From positions 1-17,246 of the forward strand of contig JAFYQC010000317.1 of assembly GCA_017547265.1 (NCBI GenBank): a DNA stretch of 17,246 nt, read 5' to 3'. Source of the stretch: Kiritimatiellia bacterium (GTDB lineage Bacteria > Verrucomicrobiota > Kiritimatiellia > RFP12 > UBA1067). Both the position numbers and the translations under genes were made by a program. Positions 1-6,386 of the stretch are shown piece by piece; the first letter of the stretch is position 1, and every line of letters begins with the position of its first letter. A model generated the notes under the pieces. The model did no database searches. It had not been told where the DNA came from and saw nothing but the letters and a program-made list of their open reading frames with translations.

Positions 1-533
1 AAGGAGAGAATCACGATCTTCTGCAGGGTCGTCACAAGCGGCGCGAACGGGACGACCTTCAGCGCATGAAGGACGAGGGCAAGTCCCATCGCGGCAATCG
101 GCAGGACTAGCGCGATTGTCCATGCGCGGCGAATGTGCCGCGCCGGCTCCTCCCTGCGCCACGCGAAGAGCATCATTCCCCCGCCGATGGCCGCAAGCCA
201 GCAGCCGATGTCGTGAAGAAGCTGGCTAACGTCCTCCGGCACGAGCGCAATCCATAAAAGCCCTGCGACATTGAGCGCCAAGCCCCACGGGGAAAGCCCT
301 GCACGGCAAGCGGCGGACACTACGGCAAGCACGGAGAAGAACATCCCCGCCACGAACAGGTAATGGCTCCACGGCCATTCGACAAGCCGCACCTCGGTGC
401 GACCGAGTGCGCTCAGCATCCGGATAAGGGGATTGTAACCACCGGGGAAGGTGTGCATTGCGAGGACAAACGAGAGCGCAGCCGCCGCGCCAAGAAACGC
501 GGTTGCCAAAAACGAACATCTGCGCGTGTTCAT
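1..533 (-). CDS. DUF998-like polytopic membrane protein (C-terminus beyond window)
   Basis: An uninterrupted frame runs from an ATG at 533 to the left window edge, giving 177 residues with no stop. Hydrophobic segments lie at about residues 7-28, 58-75, 84-99, 108-124 and 138-157, so this is an inner-membrane protein with at least five helices. After the first helix comes a short loop with FPGGYNPLIRMLSALGRT, which resembles the periplasmic 'GY-P...LSxLG' loop of DUF998 integral membrane proteins. That family has no established biochemical function. The start is supported by an extended -10 box only 7 nt upstream, which suggests a leaderless message. The family call is from pattern memory and moderate; that it is a membrane protein is clear from the sequence. 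It lies downstream of the toxin-antitoxin module but is separated from it by a terminator. Confidence 0.72.
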   Translation of the reverse strand, partial: MNTRRCSFLATAFLGAAAALSFVLAMHTFPGGYNPLIRMLSALGRTEVRLVEWPWSHYLFVAGMFFSVLAVVSAACRAGLSPWGLALNVAGLLWIALVPEDVSQLLHDIGCWLAAIGGGMMLFAWRREEPARHIRRAWTIALVLPIAAMGLALVLHALKVVPFAPLVTTLQKIVILS

Positions 534-540
534 AGGCAGA

Positions 541-549
541 ATTATATCA
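541..549 (-). promoter_or_regulatory. Extended -10 promoter of the DUF998-like gene
   Basis: On the minus strand the sequence reads TGATATAAT, an extended -10 element (TGn followed by a perfect TATAAT). Only 7 nt separate it from the ATG at 533. A start site at the usual distance from the -10 box would fall on or next to the A of the ATG, so no Shine-Dalgarno could be included. No good -35 box is seen. Confidence 0.6.
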
Positions 550-662
550 TATTTCCCCAACATGCAATCGCCATTCACCAGCGACCCCTCCCGCCCCGCG
601 CTTCTCCGGCAGTGACGGCATCAGGCAGCACTACACGCTACAGCCATCCCCCGCCCCACCTC

Positions 663-703
663 AAAAAAAACATCAGCGGCGATACCTCTCGATACCGCCG
701 CTG
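663..703 (-). terminator. Intrinsic terminator of the toxin-antitoxin operon
   Basis: Read on the minus strand, a 7-bp GC stem (CAGCGGC / GCCGCTG, 674-680 and 697-703) is extended inward by six further pairs, two of them G-U wobbles, closing on a GAGA tetraloop. It is followed after three bases by eight T (663-670 on the opposite strand are A). This is a textbook Rho-independent terminator, placed about 50 bp beyond the toxin stop codon. It isolates the module from the DUF998-like gene. Confidence 0.85.
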
Positions 704-751
704 GACTCGCCGCCTTGTCTAAGCACGGCAATCGCGCTTCTCCGGCGGCAG

Positions 752-1312
752 TCATGGGGTGTTGAACATGTCACCTGCCGAGAAGCTCTCCAAGTCGAAG
801 TACAAAAGCCTCGTGTCTGATCCTTCATCATCCTTGGAAAGCGGAACAAAGCCTTGTTTAAAGTAAAAATCCAACGCTCCTGCGTAGGCATCTACCGTGA
901 TGAATCGACACCCCGCCTTGCTTTCCTTCTTGTATGAAGCGATAATCATGTTGACGAGCATCGTGCCGACACCCTCGCCACGATAGCGACTATCAGTCGC
1001 AAGACGACAGATTTTCAACGCTGGATAACTCTTGAACATCTTGCCCTGAGCGAAAAACTGCTTACGAAACCTGTTGTATGCAGAATTGCTTGGAAAGTCC
1101 GTCAATGATATCCGATCATGGGCTAAGCTGAAATAACCTATAACATCTCCACTTACGCGATTCTCAAAAACATAGCTGGTGGCAAGACGTACACGATAGT
1201 ATAACGGTGCATCCGTTAGAATGAAGTCATTGAGATCGTCGTCCCCGCAGTCAAACTGCGTCACCACATCGTCCGCACCAAGTCGGCGCAGCTGGGTATT
1301 TTCCAAGTCCAT
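752..1312 (-). CDS. GNAT-family acetyltransferase, probable TacT-like toxin
   Basis: A 186-residue single-domain GNAT protein. The N-terminus has FDCGDDDLNDFI (20-31), the 'F-x-C/S-G-x-x-x-L-x-x-F/W' signature of TacT/AtaT-type toxins. The acetyl-CoA loop is RGEGVG (111-116, R-x-x-G-x-G), and the C-terminal LDFYFKQGF (148-156) supplies the conserved tyrosine (Y150). Members of this group acetylate the amino group of aminoacyl-tRNAs and so block translation; that is family knowledge, not shown here. I place the start at 1312 (MDLEN), because the frame extending upstream overlaps the antitoxin. Its ATG is four bases after the antitoxin stop, so the two are co-translated. Base composition is visibly more A+T-rich than the flanking genes, consistent with a mobile cassette. 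A plain metabolic acetyltransferase is the alternative. Confidence 0.82.
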   Translation of the reverse strand: MDLENTQLRRLGADDVVTQFDCGDDDLNDFILTDAPLYYRVRLATSYVFENRVSGDVIGYFSLAHDRISLTDFPSNSAYNRFRKQFFAQGKMFKSYPALKICRLATDSRYRGEGVGTMLVNMIIASYKKESKAGCRFITVDAYAGALDFYFKQGFVPLSKDDEGSDTRLLYFDLESFSAGDMFNTP

Positions 1313-1316
1313 CGGT

Positions 1317-1478
1317 TCAGAAGGAGCAATTGACGCATTTCTTGCGCATGAGTTCATAGTCACGCATGATTCGTGCCATGCGCTCCTCAGAAAGCGGCTT
1401 GGGATGCAGCATACGCACCTCAAACTGCCTTGCTTCCTCCCCAAAGAGAATGGGCGTTTCTTTTACTGGTTTTGCCAT
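1317..1478 (-). CDS. Small antitoxin-like protein paired with the GNAT toxin
   Basis: A 53-residue frame starts at the ATG at 1478, preceded by the Shine-Dalgarno-like AGGTGG, and ends with TGA at 1317-1319, four bases before the toxin start. The protein begins MAKPVKETPILFGEEARQFE, continues through a charged helical stretch containing MARIMRDYELMRKK, and ends in CVNCSF. Short proteins starting 'MAKP-K-TP-L-G-(D/E)A--F' are commonly found directly upstream of GNAT genes in other bacteria and are taken to be their antitoxins. I infer that role here from position, size and the highly charged C-terminal helix, which could wrap the toxin. It has no ribbon-helix-helix signature that I can see, so whether it represses its own promoter is open. 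Confidence 0.75.
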   Translation of the reverse strand: MAKPVKETPILFGEEARQFEVRMLHPKPLSEERMARIMRDYELMRKKCVNCSF

Positions 1479-1531
1479 GTTCCACCTCGCTTTCGTTCAA
1501 GGGTACAACGTCCCCTTCAGAAAACACGTGT

Positions 1532-1561
1532 ATCTTACCAAAAATCTGCTCCTAAAGTCAA
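1532..1561 (-). promoter_or_regulatory. Promoter of the toxin-antitoxin operon
   Basis: The minus strand shows TTGACT (1556-1561), an 18-bp spacer and TAAGAT (1532-1537). The -10 is preceded by TTTTTGG, so it also carries the TGn extension found at other promoters in this window. This is the only promoter here with a near-consensus -35 box. The predicted leader is about 45 nt and includes the antitoxin Shine-Dalgarno. Confidence 0.6.
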
Positions 1562-1612
1562 ACGGACGCGCGAGCTTACTGGGCGGCAAATTTGACGCGC
1601 CCTCCTTTATTT

Positions 1613-1915
1613 GGTTGAGGTTGAATTGTTTTTGAGTATCGGTTGGAGTTGTCGAATCAGAAATGTGGGATGGTTGTGTCGAAATCGTTCTTGGATTCGA
1701 CACGAAGGATGGTTGAGTCGTGGATGTTTGCCAAGCGCGGAATCGTCCGTCTGGCGGCTGAAGGACGGTTGTGGATGGGTTGAGGTTCCCGAGGGTTGGT
1801 GCGGGGTTGGAAAGCGGTTGCTGGATGGTTGGGGAAATGGTTGGGGATAAGGTTGTGGTTGAGTGGCGGTTGGTTGCGTCCGTATCGGAGTTGGAAAGCG
1901 GTTGTATAGTGGTTG
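1613..1915. repeat. Degenerate GGTTG repeat field, about 11-bp period
   Basis: About twenty copies of GGTTG lie in 300 bp on the plus strand. Between 1767 and 1872 many start 11 or 12 bp apart (for example 1794, 1805, 1816, 1827, 1839, 1851). The connecting bases are G-rich and variable. A longer exact copy, GTTGGAAAGCGGTTG, occurs at 1806-1820 and 1890-1904, which points to local duplication. Complement strand: CAACC. The unit resembles in style the other short repeats in this window but has a different sequence. Confidence 0.7.
1676..1703. repeat. Perfect 8-bp inverted repeat inside the GGTTG field
   Basis: GTGTCGAA (1676-1683) and TTCGACAC (1696-1703) are exact reverse complements separated by 12 bp. 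There is no T-run on either side, so it is not an obvious terminator. It could be a protein-binding site or a remnant of repeat expansion. Confidence 0.5.
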
Positions 1916-2040
1916 AATTAGCGTTGAGGGTTCCGAAAGGCGGGCGGATGTCCGTCCGTGGGCGGCGCAAGGGCGCGTTGCCCCGCGCTACGCGACTCTA
2001 AAACGCGAGGCAAATGAACTTCCACCCGCGTACGGTGGTA

Positions 2041-2052
2041 TTTTGGTATAAT
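2041..2052 (+). promoter_or_regulatory. Plus-strand extended -10 box converging on hisA
   Basis: TTTTGGTATAAT is identical to the core upstream of nusB and near-identical to those of manA and the FHA gene. It points towards the 3' end of hisA. Predicted transcription would begin near 2059, just before an ATG at 2061 that opens an 18-codon frame ending at 2117, antisense to the hisA terminus. A hairpin plus T-run follows immediately, so any transcript may be only about 30 nt. Confidence 0.45.
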
Positions 2053-2062
2053 ATCGCAGCAT

Positions 2063-2089
2063 GATGACACAGACTCTGGGTCATCTTTT
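2063..2089 (+). terminator. Hairpin with T-run between hisA end and the plus-strand -10 box
   Basis: GATGAC (2063-2068) pairs with GTCATC (2080-2085). An inner CAG/CTG stem pairs around ACT after one A-G mismatch, and TTTT follows at 2086-2089. The U-tract lies on the plus-strand side, so it would stop rightward transcription. For the leftward hisA transcript, whose stop codon directly abuts it, the hairpin has no U-tract, though it may still protect the 3' end. Confidence 0.5.
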
Positions 2090-2814
2090 CAGAGCGCAGC
2101 GCGCTTTATCTCCTTGAGCGTCGTGCGCCCGTCATAAAGCGCCTTTCCGACTATCGCGGCACGCAGGTTCGGACGCTCGAGCGCCTTGAGGTTCTCGATG
2201 TCGAACGGAGAACTTACGCCGCCAGAGGCCGTTATCTGGCATGTCGGCGCGGCATCGCAAATCGCCGCCATCTGAGTGAGATTCGGCCCGCCGAGCATGC
2301 CGTCCGTCGCGGTGTCGGTGTAGATTATCGTCTTAACGCCGGCCTTGGCGACGGCGGCGGCGAGCTCGGTCGCCTTGACCTTCGTCGTCTCGACCCAGCC
2401 CTTCGTCTGGACAAAGCCATCACGCGCATCTATGCCTACGGCAATCTTGTCGCCGTAGAGTTCGATCGCCTCGGAAAGAAACGCGGGGTCTTCGAGTGCG
2501 GCGCTCCCGATTATCGCGCGCGTCGCACCCGCCTCGAGGACAGCGCGAAGCGACTCGGGGTCGCGAAGGCCGCCGCCGACTTCGACGGGGCCGCCAAACG
2601 CCTCGATTATGCGGGCTATAGTCTCGGCATGCTTCGGCGTACCGGCGAAAGCGCCGTCAAGGTCGACGACGTGAAGTTCTTCGCCGCCCTGCTCGCGCCA
2701 ATCCTTCGCCTGCGCCGCCGGATCGTCGCCATAGACAGTGACGTCGTCGGCACGGCCCTGCCTGAGCCGCACGCATTTGCCGTCCTTGAGATCGATTGCG
2801 GGGAGTATTACCAT
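2089..2814 (-). CDS. hisA: HisA, ProFAR isomerase
   Basis: A 241-residue (beta/alpha)8-barrel enzyme that opens the aminoaldose ring of ProFAR to the aminoketose PRFAR, the fourth step of histidine synthesis in the cytoplasm. The start MVILPAIDLKDGKCVRLRQG is the family N-terminus and carries the first catalytic Asp (D8). EVGGGLRD and AIIGSAAL are the first phosphate-site region; YTDTATDGMLGGPN carries the second catalytic Asp; ASGGVSS and AIVGKALYDG are the C-terminal phosphate-binding half. The frame extends 26 codons further upstream, but that part lies within hisB and is not family-like. The ATG is one base after the hisB stop, so translation is coupled. HisF and HisH are not in this window. 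Length is normal for the family. Confidence 0.96.
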   Translation of the reverse strand: MVILPAIDLKDGKCVRLRQGRADDVTVYGDDPAAQAKDWREQGGEELHVVDLDGAFAGTPKHAETIARIIEAFGGPVEVGGGLRDPESLRAVLEAGATRAIIGSAALEDPAFLSEAIELYGDKIAVGIDARDGFVQTKGWVETTKVKATELAAAVAKAGVKTIIYTDTATDGMLGGPNLTQMAAICDAAPTCQITASGGVSSPFDIENLKALERPNLRAAIVGKALYDGRTTLKEIKRAAL

Positions 2815-2815
2815 G

Positions 2816-3400
2816 TCAGATGACTCCCTTCGACGAAGGAACGCCCTTCTCGTTAGGGTCGACGGCCTTTGCCTGGCGCAGCGCACGGGCAAAGCTCTTG
2901 AAAAGCCCCTCGCAAACGTGGTGCGCCTCGTCGCCGTAGATCTGGCGAAGGTGGATGTTCGAGCGGCTTTCGACGGAAACTGCGCGGAAGAACTCCTCGA
3001 CGAGCTTCACCTCGAAGTCCTTGACGAACATGTGCTTCATCGCGCACTGCATGACGAGGAACGGACGGCCGCCGAGGTCGAGCGAAGTCTCGCACAGCGC
3101 CTCGTCCATCGGAATCGACGCGAAGCCGTAGCGGACGATTCCCTTCCTGTCGCCGAGCGCCTGATCGAGCGCCTTGCCGAGAACGAGCCCGACGTCCTCC
3201 ACCGTGTGGTGGTAGTCGACCTTGAGATCGCCGTCCGCCTTTACAGTGAGGTCGATAAGCGCATGCTTCTTTAGAAGCTCGAGCATGTGGTCGAAAAACC
3301 CGATGCCTGTCGATATCTCACCCTCACCCGAACCGTCGAGGTTCAGTTCAAGGGCAATCTTCGTTTCCTTAGTGTCGCGCGATATTTTGGCCGTTCTCAT
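2816..3400 (-). CDS. hisB: HisB, imidazoleglycerol-phosphate dehydratase
   Basis: A 194-residue monofunctional IGPD, which dehydrates imidazole glycerol phosphate to imidazole acetol phosphate, the sixth step of histidine synthesis. The Mn-binding motifs are present: FDHML (36-40, with H38), DYHHTVED (62-69) and AHHVCEGLFKSFARAL (159-174), corresponding to the two H-H-x-x-E signatures. There is no N-terminal histidinol-phosphatase domain as in enterobacteria. The last 20 residues are a tail rich in charged and small residues, slightly longer than usual. The ATG lies 12 bp after the ribE stop. A perfect TATAAT sits in that gap, 6 nt from the ATG, so the gene may be expressed both by read-through from the rib genes and from its own leaderless start. 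Confidence 0.96.
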   Translation of the reverse strand: MRTAKISRDTKETKIALELNLDGSGEGEISTGIGFFDHMLELLKKHALIDLTVKADGDLKVDYHHTVEDVGLVLGKALDQALGDRKGIVRYGFASIPMDEALCETSLDLGGRPFLVMQCAMKHMFVKDFEVKLVEEFFRAVSVESRSNIHLRQIYGDEAHHVCEGLFKSFARALRQAKAVDPNEKGVPSSKGVI

Positions 3401-3406
3401 GGTAAT

Positions 3407-3415
3407 ATTATATCA
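3407..3415 (-). promoter_or_regulatory. Internal extended -10 promoter between ribE and hisB
   Basis: TGATATAAT on the minus strand. Its TGA is the ribE stop codon itself, and the TATAAT fills half of the 12-bp gap before the hisB ATG. Six bases (ATTACC) separate the box from the start codon, so a transcript from it would be leaderless. It could uncouple his from rib expression. Confidence 0.55.
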
Positions 3416-4042
3416 AATAAATCCGGCGTTCTGAAGGGTCTCCTCTGTAAGACCCGGAGCCTTCGCCTGCTTTGCAACGTACTTGCCGACGATGTCGCCT
3501 TCGAGGTTGACAGAATCGCCAACCTTCTTTGATCCAAGTGTCGTCTGCTTTGCAGTCGTCGGAATGAGGTCGACGGAAAGCCAGTCGTCGCCTAACCCAG
3601 AAATCGTGAGCGACACGCCATCGATCGCGATCGAGCCCTTTAGAACCGATTGCGACGCGAGAACGCGGCCGCATCTGACCTTGAGCTGGAAGTCGCGACC
3701 CTTCGGCGTCTTCGCGGCAATTGTGCCGCGGCAATCGACATGTCCCTGGACAATATGCCCGCCCATCGCGTCGCCCGCGCGAAGTGCGCGCTCCAAGTTC
3801 ACCTTCGCGCCAGGAATAAGTTCTGAAAGCCCAGTCCGCGACTCGGTCTCGCGAAGGACATCGGCAGTAAAGCGCGAACCGTCGCACTTGACGACCGTAA
3901 GGCACACTCCGTTCACTGCGACCGACTCGCCCTCCTCAAGCGGCTTCGCCCAATCCTCGTCCGCGGCGATTTCGAGGACAAGCCCCGCCCCACGCGAGAC
4001 GCGCTTGACGGTGCCGATTCGCTGGATAAGCCCCGTAAACAT
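3413..4042 (-). CDS. ribE: RibE, riboflavin synthase alpha chain
   Basis: A 209-residue riboflavin synthase that dismutates two molecules of 6,7-dimethyl-8-ribityllumazine into riboflavin and the pyrimidinedione. It shows the expected internal duplication of two lumazine-binding barrels: MFTGLIQRIGTV with VAVNGVCLTV in the first, and GGHIVQGHVDCRGTI with IAIDGVSLTI in the second. The start MFTGLI is the family's invariant N-terminus. It overlaps the preceding stop codon by one base (TGATG) and has GGAG a short distance upstream, so I reject the 13-codon longer start. Its substrate-forming partner ribH and the entry enzyme ribBA are not in this window. Also called ribC in some genomes. Confidence 0.95.
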   Translation of the reverse strand: MFTGLIQRIGTVKRVSRGAGLVLEIAADEDWAKPLEEGESVAVNGVCLTVVKCDGSRFTADVLRETESRTGLSELIPGAKVNLERALRAGDAMGGHIVQGHVDCRGTIAAKTPKGRDFQLKVRCGRVLASQSVLKGSIAIDGVSLTISGLGDDWLSVDLIPTTAKQTTLGSKKVGDSVNLEGDIVGKYVAKQAKAPGLTEETLQNAGFI

Positions 4043-5340
4043 CACTTCTTCTCCTCGGACTGCCCACCCCACTCCTTGCACGGAAGGTAACGGATGGACG
4101 CGGCTTCATCGGCCGTAAGGCGCTCGTCGCCGCCGGGACCTGGCTTGAAGGAATCGAGCAATGGCCCGACTTCCACGTCACGGACAGGAACGAGGAAGCG
4201 CTCATCGGCGCCGCTTCCAACGATCTTGCCGCCTTCTGCGACGACGAGACGGCGCGTCAGCTTCTCGCACGCGGCAAGGAGCCCGTCATAAGTGTAGTCG
4301 GTGAACTCCCACTTCTTGGCGCGGTCGAGCTTGCCGACATACTGCTCGCCAAACGCCTTCGCGCCGATCTGCACGCCGAGGACGCCAAGCGCGGTTGAAG
4401 GATTGCAGTCGGAATCGTACCCGCCGCATGTAGATATCTTCATCGTCTTCTCGATGTCACCATCGCCCCAGAGGTAGCCGAGCAGCACCATCGCGCCGTT
4501 GACCTTCACATCGATGGCTGCGTAGCTAACCTTGCCCATGTTCGGACCCTTGTCGCGACCGTAGGCGTCGACGGCGAGCTTCCACGCCTTGCGCCAGTCC
4601 TTTGGGTCGGCGGCGTACCACGCGAGCATGTTGCGCACCATCTTTGCGTAGCCCGATTCTGCGGGGATGCAGCGGAGAGCGGCTTCTACCGTCTTTACGC
4701 GGTCAGACTCGAAGTATGCGATTGCGTAGAGCGCGCCGACGAACTGTCCGGCGTAGAGTCCGTCGCCGTAGTTCATGATGCGCCCGAACTGCTCGCCGAA
4801 CTTCACCGCACGCCAGGGCATGCCGGGAACGAGGATGCCCGAGAAGTCGGCCTCGATCTGGTAGTCGATGTCGTCAGTCGACGGATGGTTCTTCGGATGG
4901 GAAGACGAGGGAGCGGCGATGCCGCGACGCAAGTTGTCGCGCGCGTTCGCATTCGCGCACCAGAGCCGATAGCGCGAGTTGGCAAAGTCGATTCCCGCCT
5001 CGCGAACACCAACGTCGATGCCGCGCGTATCGAGCGTGTTGATGAAGGTCATCTCGACGTAGAGGTCATCCTGGCTAAACGTCTCGTTTATAAGCTCGGG
5101 CTTCCAGACTGGCAGCGCATCCCAGTCGAAGAGCTCGCCGCTCTTCTTGAACTCGGTCGGCCATCCATAGGCGACGCCGACGGACTGACCAATCCAGGCG
5201 CCGGCCATCTTGTCGCGGTATTCCGCAACGGAAATAGAGCGCGTCTTCACGCCGTCGACAAAAATGCAGCCGACTGTGCATCCTATCGTGGCGAGCGCAA
5301 CGGCCGCCAATGCGATCCTTGATGGAACCCCAACTATCAT
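4042..5340 (-). CDS. ADP-ribosylglycohydrolase family protein, exported (probable lipoprotein)
   Basis: 432 residues. The N-terminus is a signal sequence with a hydrophobic core (about 9-20) and two candidate lipid-attachment cysteines, C21 and C25, each in an imperfect lipobox. From about residue 38 it follows the ADP-ribosyl-glycohydrolase (DraG/ARH) fold: YRDKMAGAWIGQSVGVAYG, then SQDDLYVEMTF (paired Asp for metal binding), and near the C-terminus GGYDSDCNPSTALGVLGVQIG, the D-x-D-C/T-N motif completing the dinuclear Mg/Mn site. The family removes ADP-ribose or hydrolyses related ribosyl bonds; the substrate of this exported branch is unknown. A C-terminal extension of about 80 residues follows the core. 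It overlaps ribD by four bases (ATGA) and ribE by one, so it is translationally coupled to riboflavin genes although it is predicted to act outside the cytoplasm. Confidence 0.88.
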   Translation of the reverse strand: MIVGVPSRIALAAVALATIGCTVGCIFVDGVKTRSISVAEYRDKMAGAWIGQSVGVAYGWPTEFKKSGELFDWDALPVWKPELINETFSQDDLYVEMTFINTLDTRGIDVGVREAGIDFANSRYRLWCANANARDNLRRGIAAPSSSHPKNHPSTDDIDYQIEADFSGILVPGMPWRAVKFGEQFGRIMNYGDGLYAGQFVGALYAIAYFESDRVKTVEAALRCIPAESGYAKMVRNMLAWYAADPKDWRKAWKLAVDAYGRDKGPNMGKVSYAAIDVKVNGAMVLLGYLWGDGDIEKTMKISTCGGYDSDCNPSTALGVLGVQIGAKAFGEQYVGKLDRAKKWEFTDYTYDGLLAACEKLTRRLVVAEGGKIVGSGADERFLVPVRDVEVGPLLDSFKPGPGGDERLTADEAASIRYLPCKEWGGQSEEKK

Positions 5341-6386
5341 GATCTTCCCCTCCTTGCAAAGTCAACCGTCACAAACGAATCCCCGCACGCCATGAAGCTC
5401 TCGTCGACATTGAGCTTCCCGCGCAGGGCCTTTTCAATCGGCTGCGACCCAATCACGACAGGAGCAACTACCGTCAGCCACTGGTCCACAAGACCCTGTG
5501 CGGCAAGCGAACGCGCAAGCGTCAGTCCACCTTCGCAAAGGACGGATACGATGCCCATCTTACCAAGCTCGACAAGCGCCTTCTTTGCGTCGTCGAAAAC
5601 GAGCGTCTTGTTGGGAGCGCCGTCAGTGAAAACCTGCGCGTTCTTCGGAAGCTTTCCGCTCTTGGAAACGATGACGCGAATCAAGTCGTCGTTGCGCTTG
5701 CCGTGCGAAAGCAGCGAGGGATTGTCCTTTCTGACCGTCTCGGCGCCAACCATGATTGCGTCGTGAATTTCACGCAAAGTGCTGCTAGTCAAGCTGCGAG
5801 AGTCCGCAGACGATATCCACTTAGCGTTGCCAAAGTCGTCACAAATCTTCCCGTCGAGCGACATGGCGAGCTTCACCGTCACATACGGAAGCCCCGTCGT
5901 CACGTGCTTGCGGAAATCGCAGATAATGTCGTCGGCCAGCTTCAAGAGACCTGCATCACCCTTGAAGCGCTCGCACTTCACGCCCGCCTTCGCGAGCGCG
6001 CGCTTTGCCTTGCCGCGATTCTTCGGATTTGGGTCGGAAATGGCATAGACTACGCGCGAGATTCCCGCGGCGATAATCGCGTCGGTGCACGCGCCAACTC
6101 GCCCCGGCTTTGAGCACGGCTCCAATGTCACATAAATTGTAGCGCCCTTGAGAAGTTGGCCTCCAGTCCTGGCTGTCCCGGTTGTCCCGTCACTGCCATT
6201 TCTCCTCATCGCATTCTTGATTGCGGCAACTTCGGCATGGTCACCGCCGGCTTTCTTATGCCAGCCCTCGCCGATTATCTTGCCGCCCTTCACAATCACA
6301 GCGCCGACTGCAGGATTAGGCCTTGTATGTCCAAGCCCGCGCGCCGCAAGCTCAACAGCCCTCTCCATATATTCGGCGTCTTTCAC
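5337..6386 (-). CDS. ribD: RibD, bifunctional pyrimidine deaminase/reductase
   Basis: A 349-residue enzyme catalysing steps two and three of riboflavin synthesis: deamination of the diaminopyrimidine, then NADPH-dependent reduction of the ribosyl side chain. The N-terminal deaminase domain has H50-A-E and PCSKPGRVGAC (90-100), the Zn ligands with the usual cysteine spacing. The reductase domain starts near 160 (LPYVTVKLAMSLDGK) and ends with the LCEGGLTLARSL region. The start is a GTG, chosen because KDAEYMERAVELAARG aligns with the family N-terminus and AGGAG lies nine bases upstream. Residues 61-79, between the Zn His and Cys motifs, form a Gly/Thr/Arg insert not usual in the family, encoded by a 9-bp tandem repeat. 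It overlaps the downstream gene by four bases. Confidence 0.95.
   Translation of the reverse strand: MKDAEYMERAVELAARGLGHTRPNPAVGAVIVKGGKIIGEGWHKKAGGDHAEVAAIKNAMRRNGSDGTTGTARTGGQLLKGATIYVTLEPCSKPGRVGACTDAIIAAGISRVVYAISDPNPKNRGKAKRALAKAGVKCERFKGDAGLLKLADDIICDFRKHVTTGLPYVTVKLAMSLDGKICDDFGNAKWISSADSRSLTSSTLREIHDAIMVGAETVRKDNPSLLSHGKRNDDLIRVIVSKSGKLPKNAQVFTDGAPNKTLVFDDAKKALVELGKMGIVSVLCEGGLTLARSLAAQGLVDQWLTVVAPVVIGSQPIEKALRGKLNVDESFMACGDSFVTVDFARRGRS
6166..6192. repeat. 9-bp degenerate tandem repeat inside ribD
   Basis: Three adjacent units on the plus strand: GTCCTGGCT, GTCCCGGTT, GTCCCGTCA. Because the period is a multiple of three the reading frame is kept, and the repeat encodes the DGT-TGT-ART part of a loop insert in the RibD deaminase domain. 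Confidence 0.65.

Larger units (their letters stand above)
1562..2040. other. Noncoding interval between the TA module and hisA
   Basis: About 480 bp without a credible gene. The only long minus-strand frame translates into a Thr/Pro/Ser/Asn-rich string that simply mirrors the repeats, has no recognisable domain and no ribosome binding site. The interval holds the GGTTG repeat field, a perfect 8-bp inverted repeat at 1676-1703, and a GC-rich hairpin at 1965-1988 (GCGC-AA-GGGC paired with GCCC-C-GCGC around GCGTT), which resembles a REP-type palindrome. Confidence 0.6.

Noticed and set aside
363..722. Plus-strand frame of 119 codons
   Set aside because: It covers the start of the membrane protein on the other strand, the -10 box and the terminator hairpin, and its translation has no recognisable features.
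1497..1970. Minus-strand frame of 157 codons, Thr/Pro/Ser/Asn-rich
   Set aside because: Its sequence is a direct translation of the GGTTG repeat field and the TA promoter region, with no ribosome binding site and no domain.
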